From Alphaproteobacteria bacterium (GTDB lineage Bacteria; Pseudomonadota; Alphaproteobacteria; SHVZ01): a stretch of DNA of 38,473 nucleotides. Within the stretch, counting starts at the first letter, position 1. Each line of letters starts with the position of its first letter. Location: assembly GCA_016869375.1 (NCBI GenBank), contig VGEH01000027.1:1-38473 (forward strand), given 5' to 3'. Below the pieces are notes generated by a model. That model was not told the DNA's origin and made no database searches. It saw only the letters and a list, made by a program, of their open reading frames with translations. Both the position numbers and the translations under genes were made by a program. Positions 1 to 7,921 of this stretch are shown here, one piece after another.

Positions 1-339
1 ACGGCCGCAGCCGCGGCACCCGCTGCTGCCGCAGCGCCGGCGGCCGATGCGAAGCCGATGATGGCGTCCGCCGGCAATGGCCGCTTCGGCGCGCATCTCG
101 GCTCGTATCGCACGGTCAACGAGGCCAAGCATGGCTGGGACACGCTGGCCAAGGCGAACCCCGACGTGCTGGGGCCGCTCAGCTACCAGACCGCCGAGTT
201 CGATCCGGGCGACGGCCGCGGCATCTTCATCCGGCTTCTCGCCGGCCCCTTCGACGACCGCGTCAAGGCGAACGATCTCTGCAAGAGCCTCCAGGGCAAG
301 CGCGTCTTCTGCCGCGTCCTTAGCCTCGGCCCGGCCTAA
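1..339 (+). CDS. SPOR-domain protein, C-terminal fragment (5' end outside window)
   Basis: The frame is open from base 1, so the gene is cut by the window edge and only about 112 residues are visible. The fragment begins with an Ala/Pro-rich linker, as is usual before a SPOR domain. It then shows a typical SPOR pattern: FGAHLGSYRTVNEAKHGW, a central region, then IRLLAGPFDDRVKANDLC and a final short strand (VFCRVL). SPOR domains bind denuded septal peptidoglycan, and such proteins are normally membrane-anchored through an N-terminal helix lying upstream of this window. A strong terminator follows 20 bases after the stop, so this is the last gene of its transcript. The family call is fairly firm; the particular protein (FtsN-like or other) cannot be decided. 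Confidence 0.75.
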   Translation, partial: TAAAAAPAAAAAPAADAKPMMASAGNGRFGAHLGSYRTVNEAKHGWDTLAKANPDVLGPLSYQTAEFDPGDGRGIFIRLLAGPFDDRVKANDLCKSLQGKRVFCRVLSLGPA

Positions 340-359
340 AACTTCTTCTTCTCGATTGA

Positions 360-395
360 GGGACGGCGGCCCTAGGCTGCCGTCCCTTCTGTTTT
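360..395 (+). terminator. Rho-independent terminator after SPOR gene
   Basis: GGGACGGC (360-367) pairs with GCCGTCCC (379-386). The stem continues inward through a G-U wobble and GCC/GGC to a CTA loop, giving about 12 pairs, and is followed by TTCTGTTTT. It separates the SPOR gene from the aldehyde dehydrogenase. Confidence 0.85.
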
Positions 396-410
396 GAAAG
401 GCGGCAAGCG

Positions 411-1844
411 ATGTACGAAACCCTCGCGATGTTCATCGACGGCCAGTGGGTCCAGGGCAGCGACGGCCGATCCGAGGACGTGCTGAATCCGGCGACCGGC
501 GCCTCGCTCGGCCGCCTGCCGCACGCGTCGCGCGCCGATCTCGACCGCGCTTTGGAAGCGGCCAGGAAGGGCTTCAAGGTCTGGCGCAGCACCAACGCCT
601 ATGACCGCGCCAAGGTCATGCGGAAAGCAGCCCAGCTGATCCGCGACCGCCAGGAGCAGATCTCGCAGATATTGACGCTCGAGGAAGGCAAGACCATCGG
701 CGAGGCCAGGCTCGAGGTCGGCACCACCGCCGACATCATCGAATGGATGGCCGAGGAAGGCCGCCGTGCCTATGGCCGCATCATTCCCGGCCGCATGGCC
801 AATGTGCGCCAGATGGCGATCAAGGAGCCGGTCGGTCCCTGCGCCGCCTTCACGCCCTGGAACTTCCCGGGCGTGACCCCGGCGCGCAAGATCGCAGGCG
901 CGCTCGGCGCCGGCTGCTCGCTCATCATCAAGGCGTCGGAGGAGACGCCAGGCACCTGCATCGCGATGGTGCGCGCCTTCGCCGATGCCGGTCTGCCGGC
1001 CGGCGTGCTCAACCTCGTCTTCGGCGTGCCCAGCGAGATCTCCACATACCTCATCGGCTCACCGGTGATCCGGAAGATCTCCTTCACCGGCTCGATCCCG
1101 GTCGGCAAGCATCTCGCCAAGATGGCGGCCGAAGGCATGAAGAAGGCAACGATGGAGCTCGGCGGCCACTCGCCGGTGATCGTCTTCGACGATGTCGATC
1201 CGGTGAAGGTCGCGGACATCGCCGCCGCCGGCAAGTACCGCAACGCCGGCCAAGTCTGCATCGCGCCGACCCGCTTCTTCGTGCATGAGAGCAACTACAA
1301 GAAGTTCGCCGAGCGCTTCACCGAGATCGCGCAGGGCATGAAGCTCGGCAACGGCCTCGAAGCCTCGACGCAGATGGGACCGATGGCGAACGAACGCCGC
1401 GTCGGCGCCATGGAAGCCTTCGTCGGCGATGCCAAGGCCAAAGGCGCCAAGGTCGCCGCGGGCGGCGAGCGTCACGGCAATGCCGGCTACTTCTTCCGTC
1501 CGACGGTGCTGACAGACGTGCCGGGCGATGCGCGCGTGCTGAACGACGAGCCTTTCGGCCCGGTCGCGCCGATCATGCCGTTCAAGACCTTCGACGAGGT
1601 CATCGAGCGCGCCAATGCGCTGCCTTACGGTCTCGCCGCCTACGCCTTCACCAACTCGACCAAGACCGCGACCGCCGTCGCCGACGCGGTCGAGAGCGGC
1701 ATGGTCGGCGTAAATCACCTCGCGATCTCGCTGCCCGAGACGCCCTTCGGCGGCATCAAGGAGTCCGGCTACGGCCATGAAGGCGGGATCGAGGGGCTCG
1801 AGGCCTACCTCAACACCAAGTTCGTGACCCAGCTCGGCGCGTGA
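411..1844 (+). CDS. NAD(P)-dependent aldehyde dehydrogenase, succinate-semialdehyde-dehydrogenase-like
   Basis: The 477-residue product has the full length of the aldehyde dehydrogenase superfamily and oxidises an aldehyde to an acid with NAD(P)+. The oxyanion-hole Asn lies in the TPWNFPG segment (Asn151), the general base is Glu249 in MELGGHSP, and the nucleophile is Cys283 in NAGQVCIAPTR. The C-terminal EPFGPVAP and PFGGIKESGYGHEGG motifs are intact. Overall it resembles the GabD/succinate-semialdehyde branch, but the substrate cannot be read from sequence. The ATG at 411 follows GAAAGG at ribosome-binding distance and comes just after a terminator, so it probably has its own promoter. The next gene is a toxin-antitoxin pair and gives no metabolic context. 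Confidence 0.9.
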   Translation: MYETLAMFIDGQWVQGSDGRSEDVLNPATGASLGRLPHASRADLDRALEAARKGFKVWRSTNAYDRAKVMRKAAQLIRDRQEQISQILTLEEGKTIGEARLEVGTTADIIEWMAEEGRRAYGRIIPGRMANVRQMAIKEPVGPCAAFTPWNFPGVTPARKIAGALGAGCSLIIKASEETPGTCIAMVRAFADAGLPAGVLNLVFGVPSEISTYLIGSPVIRKISFTGSIPVGKHLAKMAAEGMKKATMELGGHSPVIVFDDVDPVKVADIAAAGKYRNAGQVCIAPTRFFVHESNYKKFAERFTEIAQGMKLGNGLEASTQMGPMANERRVGAMEAFVGDAKAKGAKVAAGGERHGNAGYFFRPTVLTDVPGDARVLNDEPFGPVAPIMPFKTFDEVIERANALPYGLAAYAFTNSTKTATAVADAVESGMVGVNHLAISLPETPFGGIKESGYGHEGGIEGLEAYLNTKFVTQLGA

Positions 1845-1847
1845 CGG

Positions 1848-1887
1848 TTGCATCTGCTTGTGTCACGACCATATAATCGTGACACAA
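1848..1887 (+). promoter_or_regulatory. Autoregulatory operator and promoter of the vapBC pair
   Basis: A perfect 11-bp inverted repeat, TTGTGTCACGA (1858-1868) and TCGTGACACAA (1877-1887), is separated by CCATATAA. A consensus TATAAT (1872-1877) sits in the spacer and runs one base into the right arm; a weak TTGCAT at 1848-1853 is 18 bp upstream. A repressor bound to the repeat would cover the -10 box. Transcription would start near 1884, just before the antitoxin ATG at 1902. This is the usual arrangement for antitoxin autorepression; the binding itself is inferred. Confidence 0.75.
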
Positions 1888-1901
1888 AACTGGATGATGT
1901 C

Positions 1902-2150
1902 ATGATTGCCAAGGCGCGGCTCAATGAGCAGGGCAGAGTAGTAATCCCAGCTGAATGCCGCGAAGCGGCCGGCCTTAAGCCAGGCGACGACGTGCTTATC
2001 GAGGTCGTCGGCGACGGTGAGCTCCGCCTTAGGACCAAGCGCCAAGCAATTCGCCGCGCCCAGGAGATCGTCGCCCGAAGCCTCTCCACGAAGCGCGACC
2101 TCGCATCGGAGTTGATTGAGGAACGTCGCAAAGAGGCGGCGCGTGAGTGA
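1902..2150 (+). CDS. vapB: AbrB/MazE-fold antitoxin (VapB-type)
   Basis: The 82-residue protein starts MIAKARLNEQGRVVIPAE, the swapped-hairpin AbrB/SpoVT DNA-binding fold, with the conserved GRVVIP, REAAGLKPGDDVLIEV and ELRLRT strands. The C-terminal half is charged and helical and would wrap the toxin. The ATG at 1902 is chosen because the domain begins there and because the upstream TTG start of the ORF track would lie inside the promoter. Its stop overlaps the toxin start by 8 bases (2143-2150), so the two are translationally coupled. It is expected to neutralise the PIN toxin and to repress its own promoter at the inverted repeat upstream. Base use is less GC-biased than in the neighbours, hinting at horizontal gain. 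Confidence 0.85.
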   Translation: MIAKARLNEQGRVVIPAECREAAGLKPGDDVLIEVVGDGELRLRTKRQAIRRAQEIVARSLSTKRDLASELIEERRKEAARE

Positions 2151-2529
2151 CGGCGACATCGTCGTCGACGCATCTGTCATCCTGGCGCTACTTCAAGGCG
2201 AGCCTTTCGAGGCAAGCTCCGAGCTGATCGTCGATGCGTACATCAGCGCGGTGAACCTTTCGGAAGTCCTCACCAAGCTTCGGTCTGGCGGCGCGACCGA
2301 TACTGATGCGATAGAGGGCACGAAAGCGCTCGGTCTTCGTGTTATCGCCTTTGGCGAGCCACATGCGGAGGTCGCGGCCAAGCTTTCGCAGTTCACTCGA
2401 CGGGCCGGCCTCTCGTTCGGAGACCGTGCGTGCCTCGCAACAGCCGCTCTGCTTGGCGCGACGGCGCTTACGGCCGATCGAGCCTGGGCGAAGCTCGATA
2501 TCCCGACGAAGGTAATGCTGATCCGCTAG
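2143..2529 (+). CDS. vapC: PIN-domain ribonuclease toxin (VapC-type)
   Basis: The 128-residue PIN-domain protein carries the acidic catalytic set. The first Asp is in IVVDASVILALL, the Glu in NLSEVLTKL, and the later Asps in FGDRACLATA and LTADRAW. Such toxins cleave RNA, often tRNA or rRNA, when freed from the antitoxin. The start is GTG at 2143, inside the end of the antitoxin gene. The longer ORF-track start would add residues encoded within the antitoxin and lacking similarity to the fold. The stop abuts the stop of the convergent amidase gene with no gap. Confidence 0.85.
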   Translation: MSDGDIVVDASVILALLQGEPFEASSELIVDAYISAVNLSEVLTKLRSGGATDTDAIEGTKALGLRVIAFGEPHAEVAAKLSQFTRRAGLSFGDRACLATAALLGATALTADRAWAKLDIPTKVMLIR

Positions 2530-3867
2530 CTATCTCTTCTTCCCGAACTCCGAGACCCAGGCCGCGACGCCGGAGAGAGCGCGCTCGCAGTTGGGGTAGC
2601 CCAGGAGCTGGAGTCCAAGCGGGAGACCGTCGACCTTCAGCAGCGGCAGCGACAGCGCCGGGTTGCGCAGCATCGAGGCCGGCATGTTGAAGACGGCGTT
2701 GCCGGTCGAGCCGATGCCGAGCGGCGCCGGCCCGGCCGAGCCGAGCGTGATGCAGGCATCGACATCGCCGGCCAGCCCCATCAGCACGTCGCGGGCATAG
2801 TCGCGCTTCTTCAGCAGCGCCACATAGTCGTCGACGGTCATGTTGTCGCGGCCCTTGAGCACCGCCTTGCGGAGACCCTCGCTCAAGCGGCTGCCTTCGC
2901 GAAGCTCGAGATCGGCGAAGGGCCAGATCTTCTCCCAGTCGTTGATGCCGAGCGACAGGTCGGAGGCACCGGCGATCGCGTCCTCGAGCTGGGCGACGCG
3001 CCTCGAGCCCTTGCGGTCGATCAGCGTGACGCCGGCCCTCTCCAGCTTCTTGAGGAACGCGGCGAGCGCCTTCTTGGCATCGGCATCGGCGACGGCCCAG
3101 CCATCGGTCTCCAGCACAGCGAGCACGTCGGGGCGGCGCGGCGCCGCCGGCTCGGCGCCGCCAGCGAAGGGGAGGAAACCGGGATCGCCACCGACGCGCG
3201 CGGCGATCTCATGCGCCACCGCCCAGGCATCCTCGAGCGTGTGCGAGAGCGTGCCGATGCAGTTCTGGCTGAACTGGTCGCCGATGCCGCCGCGGTTGAG
3301 CGCACCGAAGGTCGGCTTGAAGCCGACGATGCCGCAGAAACTGGCAGGCCTCAGGACCGAGCCGCCGACCTGGGTCCCGATCGCGACCGGCACCATGCCG
3401 GCGGCAACGGCAGCGGCGGATCCGGAAGAGGAGCCGCCAGGCGTGCGCTTCGGATCGTGCGGGTTGGTCGTGGGGCCGGGAGGCGCGCCGGCGAACTCGG
3501 TCGTCACCGCCTTGCCGACGATCACCGCGCCGGCCCGGCGCAGCGCGAAGGCGCAGGCGGAATCGCGGCCACCATTCCAGCCCTTGAAGATCGGGCTGCC
3601 GAACTCGGTCGGCATGTCGACGGTCTCGATGATGTCCTTGATCGCGATCGGCAGCCCGTCGATCGAGGAAAGCGGCTTCTTCGACTTCCACCGCTTGTCC
3701 GAGGCATCCGCCGCCTTGCGCGCGCCGTCGAGGTCGAGAGTGACGAAGGCGCGGACCGTGGGTTCACGCTTCTCGATCTGCCTGATGCAGGCTTCGAGAA
3801 ACTTGCGCGGGGTCAGCGTGCCGGCGCGAAACTCGGCGCGGGCCGAGGCGAAGTCGAGCTTGGCCAT
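2530..3867 (-). CDS. Amidase-signature-family amidase
   Basis: This 445-residue amidase-signature enzyme hydrolyses a C-N amide bond. The Ser-cisSer-Lys triad is visible: Lys77 in GLPIAIKDIIET, Ser147 in PGGSSSGSAAA and nucleophile Ser170 in GTQVGGSVLRPASF. The glycine- and serine-rich signature lies at residues 144-180. The start is the ATG at 3867 (MAKLDFASAR); the longer ORF-track form overlaps the upstream MFS gene. That carrier ends only 16 bases upstream on the same strand, so the two form an operon and the carrier may import the amide substrate. GatA is unlikely because gatB and gatC are absent. The substrate is unknown. Confidence 0.88.
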   Translation of the reverse strand: MAKLDFASARAEFRAGTLTPRKFLEACIRQIEKREPTVRAFVTLDLDGARKAADASDKRWKSKKPLSSIDGLPIAIKDIIETVDMPTEFGSPIFKGWNGGRDSACAFALRRAGAVIVGKAVTTEFAGAPPGPTTNPHDPKRTPGGSSSGSAAAVAAGMVPVAIGTQVGGSVLRPASFCGIVGFKPTFGALNRGGIGDQFSQNCIGTLSHTLEDAWAVAHEIAARVGGDPGFLPFAGGAEPAAPRRPDVLAVLETDGWAVADADAKKALAAFLKKLERAGVTLIDRKGSRRVAQLEDAIAGASDLSLGINDWEKIWPFADLELREGSRLSEGLRKAVLKGRDNMTVDDYVALLKKRDYARDVLMGLAGDVDACITLGSAGPAPLGIGSTGNAVFNMPASMLRNPALSLPLLKVDGLPLGLQLLGYPNCERALSGVAAWVSEFGKKR

Positions 3868-3883
3868 TACAGAGATCCTCTCG

Positions 3884-5098
3884 TCAGGCGGGAGCGAAGC
3901 GGCGACGGCCGGCGAACAGAAGCCAGAGAGCGATGCCGGCATTGACCATGTTCCAGGCGATGCCGTTCAGGAAGGCAATTCGGTAAGAGCCGGTCCAGTC
4001 GAAGATCGCGCCCGAGACCCAGCCGCCTGCGGCCATGCCGATGATCGTCGCCATCATGACGATGCCGACACGCGTTCCGGCCTCGGAGGCCGGCATGTAC
4101 TCGCGGATGATGATCGCGTAGCTCGGCACGATGCCGCCCTGGGCGAGACCGAACAGCGCCGAGACGACGTAGAGCGACATCAGCCCATCGAAAGGCAGGT
4201 AGAGGCACAATGTCGCCATCTGAAGGGTCGAGCCGAGCAGCAGCGTGCGTACGCCGCCGATACGATCGGAGATCCAGCCCGAGGCGAGCCGGCTGACAAC
4301 GCCGAAGCCCAGCATGATCGACAGCATCTCGGCGCCGCGCGCGACGCCGTAACCGAGGTCGCCGCAATAGGCGACGATATGGACCTGAGGCATCGCCATG
4401 GCGAGGCAGCAGGTGATGCCGGCGATGATCAGCAGTGTCAGGAGCGCATTGGTCGAGATCGGCAGGCGCCCGAGCGTGCCGCCGCCATTCGCCGCGTGGT
4501 CGTGACGGGGCGACGGGCGCCTGAGCACGAGCGCGAGCGGCAGCATGGTGACGATGCAGGTGAGCCCGATCGCGATGTAGGTATATCGCCAGCCGATGGT
4601 GTCGATCAGGTTCTGGATCACCGGCGGCCACACGGTTCCCGCGGCATAGTTGCCGCTGGCGGCGATGCCGACGGCGAGGCCCCGGCGGCGATCGAACCAG
4701 TGCGAGATGTCGGCGACCAGCGGGCTGAACACGGCCGCGCAGCCGAAGAAGCCGATCAGCAGGCCCTGCATCAGCGCGAACAGCCAGATGTTCGGCGACA
4801 GGCCGGCACCGATGTATCCCAGCGCCAGCGAGACCGCGCTGAGCGCGACCGGAGTCACAATGCCGAAGCGGTCGCCGAGCTTGCCCATGAACACGCCGCC
4901 GACGGCGAAGCCGATCATGCCGGCGGTGTAGGGGATCGAGGCGGCAGCACGGTCCACGCCGAACTCCGCCTGCACGGAAGGCAGGACGACGACGACCGAC
5001 CACATGCCGACGCCGCCGATGGTGGCGAGCAGGAGCGAGGCGGCGAGCCGAGCCCAGGCATAGGGCGACTCGACGCCGGAAACGGAAGCGGGTGACAC
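3884..5098 (-). CDS. Major facilitator superfamily transporter
   Basis: The 404-residue membrane protein has about 12 hydrophobic segments in two six-helix halves. The MFS loop 2-3 signature GGVFMGKLGDRFG and its echo in the second half (ASGWISDRIGGVRT) are present. The start chosen is GTG at 5098 (VSPASVSGVESPYAW), preceded by a GAAAGG ribosome-binding site; the ORF-track form adds a non-hydrophobic Arg/Pro-rich leader that runs through the divergent promoter. It lies upstream of, and close to, the amidase. Its general look is that of anion/monocarboxylate MFS carriers, but no substrate can be named. Confidence 0.85.
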   Translation of the reverse strand: MSPASVSGVESPYAWARLAASLLLATIGGVGMWSVVVVLPSVQAEFGVDRAAASIPYTAGMIGFAVGGVFMGKLGDRFGIVTPVALSAVSLALGYIGAGLSPNIWLFALMQGLLIGFFGCAAVFSPLVADISHWFDRRRGLAVGIAASGNYAAGTVWPPVIQNLIDTIGWRYTYIAIGLTCIVTMLPLALVLRRPSPRHDHAANGGGTLGRLPISTNALLTLLIIAGITCCLAMAMPQVHIVAYCGDLGYGVARGAEMLSIMLGFGVVSRLASGWISDRIGGVRTLLLGSTLQMATLCLYLPFDGLMSLYVVSALFGLAQGGIVPSYAIIIREYMPASEAGTRVGIVMMATIIGMAAGGWVSGAIFDWTGSYRIAFLNGIAWNMVNAGIALWLLFAGRRRFAPA

Positions 5099-5172
5099 GG
5101 GAGCGGCCTTTCGGGAGGAGAAGCCGTAGGCGAGGAGGATCAGAGGCGCGAAGCTACTCCGATCCGGCCCGT

Positions 5173-5206
5173 TTGTCGCCCGATGCGTGCATGCTAGCGT
5201 CGCGCA
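5173..5206 (+). promoter_or_regulatory. Sigma-70 type promoter for the dioxygenase/TRAP operon, apparently leaderless
   Basis: TTGTCGC (5173-5179) and GCTAGCGT (5193-5200) are 13 bases apart and match the Caulobacter housekeeping pattern TTGACGS / GCTANAWC fairly well. Transcription would begin about 6 bases after the -10 box, at or next to the ATG at 5206. No Shine-Dalgarno is visible before that ATG, which fits a leaderless mRNA. Confidence 0.5.
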
Positions 5207-6114
5207 TGTCTCTCTCGTCAGTCCCGGTGCTCGAAGGGAAACCGTTGGCCGCAGCGGCGTCGATGATCGACTCCTCCGCGCTCCTCTCGGACGGCACCGC
5301 GCTTCGCGCGCGGTTGGCTGAAGATGGCTATCTGTTCCTGCGCGGCGCGCTCGATCGCGACGAGGTCCTTGCGGCCCGGCACGAGGTGCTGGGGCGCATG
5401 GCGGAGGTCGGCGAGATCGCCGCACCGGCGGAAGCGGCGCTGCCGACCGGAGTCAGCCGACGTGCCGAGCTGCATCCGGATCTCGGCCGCTTCTGGCGAT
5501 CGGTCTCGGAAGGCCCCGCAGTGCGCAACGCCGTGCACGGAGAGCACGCTCGCCGGATAGCCGCCGCGGTGCTCGATGACGTCGTGCGCCCCTTCGACTT
5601 CATCTGGCTTCGCGCCATGCTCGCCGGCCGTGCGAGCCCGCTCCATTTCGACCATGTCTACATGAACCGCGGCACCGAAAGGGTGGTATCGATCTGGATT
5701 CCGCTTGGCGATGTCGCGGTCGCCGACGGGCCGCTCGCCGTGGTCGAAGGCTCGCACCGGTTCGACGAGCTGATCGGCCGGTACCGCGGCCACGACGTCG
5801 ACCGCGATCCGTCGCGGCCGGGTCATGTCGCAGAGGCGGGGCGCGATTTCCTCGAAGAGAAGCAGGCACGGCTCCTGACCGCCGATTTTCGCGCCGGCGA
5901 TCTCTGCCTGTTCAGCCTGTTCACCCTGCACGGCTCGGTCGACAACGCCTCGCCCTCGGGCCGCGTACGCCTGTCGGTCGACACGCGCTGGCAGCCGGCG
6001 GCCGAGCCGATGGACGAGCGCTGGGCCGGTCCTGACCCGAAAGGCCATGGTGGCACCGGCTATGGCAGCCTCGGTTCGGCCCGGCCCCTGGGCGCCCCGC
6101 AGCTTCGCAGGTAG
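5206..6114 (+). CDS. Phytanoyl-CoA dioxygenase (PhyH) family Fe(II)/2-oxoglutarate oxygenase
   Basis: The 302-residue protein has the PhyH double-stranded beta-helix pattern. The metal triad is His147-x-Asp149 in PLHFDH and His242 in LFTLHGSVDN, and a 2-oxoglutarate-binding Arg is expected at Arg255 in GRVRLSVDTRW. The family hydroxylates small molecules or acyl-CoAs using O2 and 2-oxoglutarate. The ATG at 5206 follows a promoter-like sequence directly; the in-frame ATG at 5191 would fall on the -10 box. The TRAP permease genes follow 34 bases after the stop, so uptake and oxidation of one compound is a reasonable guess. The substrate is unknown. Confidence 0.85.
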   Translation: MSLSSVPVLEGKPLAAAASMIDSSALLSDGTALRARLAEDGYLFLRGALDRDEVLAARHEVLGRMAEVGEIAAPAEAALPTGVSRRAELHPDLGRFWRSVSEGPAVRNAVHGEHARRIAAAVLDDVVRPFDFIWLRAMLAGRASPLHFDHVYMNRGTERVVSIWIPLGDVAVADGPLAVVEGSHRFDELIGRYRGHDVDRDPSRPGHVAEAGRDFLEEKQARLLTADFRAGDLCLFSLFTLHGSVDNASPSGRVRLSVDTRWQPAAEPMDERWAGPDPKGHGGTGYGSLGSARPLGAPQLRR

Positions 6115-6148
6115 GATCGCCCTCAAGAAGAAAGTTGGGGGGACGCCG

Positions 6149-6646
6149 ATGAGACGATGGCTCTGGCGCGGCGAGGAGAATCTCGCCGCCCTGTGCATGG
6201 CCGCGCTCCTGATCACACTCGGCCTGCAGGTTTTCACCCGCTACGTGCTCAACGACCCCTTCGCCTGGACCGAAGAGGCCTCGCGCTATCTCTACGTCTA
6301 CATCGTCTTCCTCGGCGCCAGCGCCGCGGTCTCCGATCGCAGCCACGTCGCCATCGGCTTCCTCGTCGCCGCGCTGCCGCGCCCGATGCAATGGGCGGTC
6401 TCCTTCGCCATCAACCTCCTGATCCTGTTCCTCCTGGGCAATCTCGTCTGGTGGGGCTGGGTTGCGACCGTACGGAACTGGACGATCCCGCTGATGGTGC
6501 TGGAGATCCCCTATGCCTGGGTCTACGGCATCGTGCCGCTGACCGCGGCGGCGATGACGATCCGCACGCTGATCGTCATGCATGAGGATTGGCAGGATTA
6601 TCGCCGAGGTCGGCCCGCCCGCACCGACACCTCGGGGGCGATCTGA
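6149..6646 (+). CDS. dctQ: TRAP transporter small permease subunit (DctQ)
   Basis: The 165-residue protein has four hydrophobic helices and the DctQ hallmarks: QVFTRYVLNDPFAWTEE after helix 1, SRYLYVYIVFLGASAAV in helix 2, and a conserved C-terminal helix pair. It is the small membrane subunit of a tripartite, Na+-driven, binding-protein-dependent importer. The start is ATG 6149, behind a GGGGGGA ribosome-binding site; the ORF-track start lies inside the dioxygenase gene. The stop overlaps the DctM start by one base (TGATG), so subunits are translationally coupled. Confidence 0.9.
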   Translation: MRRWLWRGEENLAALCMAALLITLGLQVFTRYVLNDPFAWTEEASRYLYVYIVFLGASAAVSDRSHVAIGFLVAALPRPMQWAVSFAINLLILFLLGNLVWWGWVATVRNWTIPLMVLEIPYAWVYGIVPLTAAAMTIRTLIVMHEDWQDYRRGRPARTDTSGAI

Positions 6647-7920
6647 TGCTGGGCTATTTCGGCGTCTGGCTGGCCCTCATCGCGCTGGCGATGCCGGTCG
6701 CCTTCTCGCTCGCCTTCATGGGCATCGCCTGGCTGTTCTTCGAGGGCCAGTCGATCACTCAGGCCGCGCAGCGGCTGATCGGCGGCGTCGACTCCTTCCC
6801 GCTGCTCGCCGTTCCCTGCTTCGTGCTCGCCGGCATCGCGATGAACTCGGGCGGCGTCAGCGTCCGCATCTACGACTTCGCCCGCGCGCTGGTCGGGCAC
6901 CTGACCGGCGGCCTCGGCCACGTCAACGTCATGGGCAGCGTGATCTTCTCCGGCATGTCGGGCTCGGCGATCGCGGACGCCGGCGGGCTCGGCATCCTCG
7001 AAGTCAAGGCGATGAAGGAGGATGGCTACAAGGCCTCCTTCGCCGGCGCGCTAACCTGCGCGTCGTGCATCATCGGACCGCTGATCCCGCCCTCGATCCC
7101 GATGGTGCTCTACGGCGTCATCGCCAATGTCTCGGTCGGCGCGCTGTTCCTTGCCGGCGTCGTGCCGGGGTTACTGACCGCGCTGATGCTGATGATCCAT
7201 GTCTATTTCTATGCCCGGAAGCGACCCGAGCTGGCGAGGCACCGGCGCGCCAGCCTGAAGGAGCTGTGGCTCGCCTTCCGCCGCGCCTTCCTCGCGCTGG
7301 TCACCCCGGTGATCATCATGGGCGGCATCTTCGGGGGAATCTTCACGCCTACCGAAGCGGCAGCCGTCGCCGCGATCTATTCGCTGGCGCTCGGCCTCTT
7401 CGTCTATGGCGACCTGAAGTTCTCGGATCTGCCGCGCATCTTCAAGGACGCGGTCCACACCTCGGCCGTGGTCGGCTTCATCGTCGCCGGCGCCAGCCTG
7501 TTCGGCTGGGTGCTGGCACGCGAACGCGTGCCCCAGGCCATTGCCGAGGCCTTCCTCGGATTCTCGACCGAGCCGCTGGTCATCCTGCTCATCATCAACG
7601 TCGTGATGCTGGTCCTCGGATGCTTCATGGAGGGCATCGCCATCATGATCCTGATGGTCCCGGTGTTCCTGCCGGTGATCCAGCAGGTCGGCATCGACCC
7701 GGTCCATTTCGGCGTCGTCGTCACGATGAACCTGATGATCGGCATCCTGACGCCGCCCTTCGGCGTGGCACTCTTCACGGTCGCCAAGGTCGGACGCATC
7801 CCGTTCGAGGAGCTGGCGCGCGAGATCCTGCCGTTCCTGCCCGGCCTGGTCCTCGTGCTGCTCCTGCTGACCTTCTTCCCCAGCCTCTCGATGTTCCTGC
7901 CGCGGCTGGTCTACGGGTGA
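6646..7920 (+). CDS. dctM: TRAP transporter large permease subunit (DctM)
   Basis: The 424-residue, very hydrophobic protein with about 12 membrane segments is the ion-coupled transport subunit of a TRAP system. Typical DctM stretches are visible: the SGMSGSAIADAGGLG loop, CIIGPLIPPSIPMVLYG, GGIFTPTEAAAVAAIYS and ILTPPFGVALF. The start is ATG 6646, overlapping the DctQ stop by one base. A substrate-binding protein (DctP) would be expected next to it but is missing; the next gene is on the opposite strand. The only DctP in the window is at 11749-12726 on the minus strand. Confidence 0.92.
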   Translation: MLGYFGVWLALIALAMPVAFSLAFMGIAWLFFEGQSITQAAQRLIGGVDSFPLLAVPCFVLAGIAMNSGGVSVRIYDFARALVGHLTGGLGHVNVMGSVIFSGMSGSAIADAGGLGILEVKAMKEDGYKASFAGALTCASCIIGPLIPPSIPMVLYGVIANVSVGALFLAGVVPGLLTALMLMIHVYFYARKRPELARHRRASLKELWLAFRRAFLALVTPVIIMGGIFGGIFTPTEAAAVAAIYSLALGLFVYGDLKFSDLPRIFKDAVHTSAVVGFIVAGASLFGWVLARERVPQAIAEAFLGFSTEPLVILLIINVVMLVLGCFMEGIAIMILMVPVFLPVIQQVGIDPVHFGVVVTMNLMIGILTPPFGVALFTVAKVGRIPFEELAREILPFLPGLVLVLLLLTFFPSLSMFLPRLVYG

Positions 7921-7921
7921 C

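Noticed and set aside
2840-5095. 751-residue plus-strand ORF
   Set aside because: It is antisense to the amidase and MFS genes, low-complexity Arg/Ala/Ser-rich, with no domain. Long shadow ORFs are normal in DNA this GC-rich.
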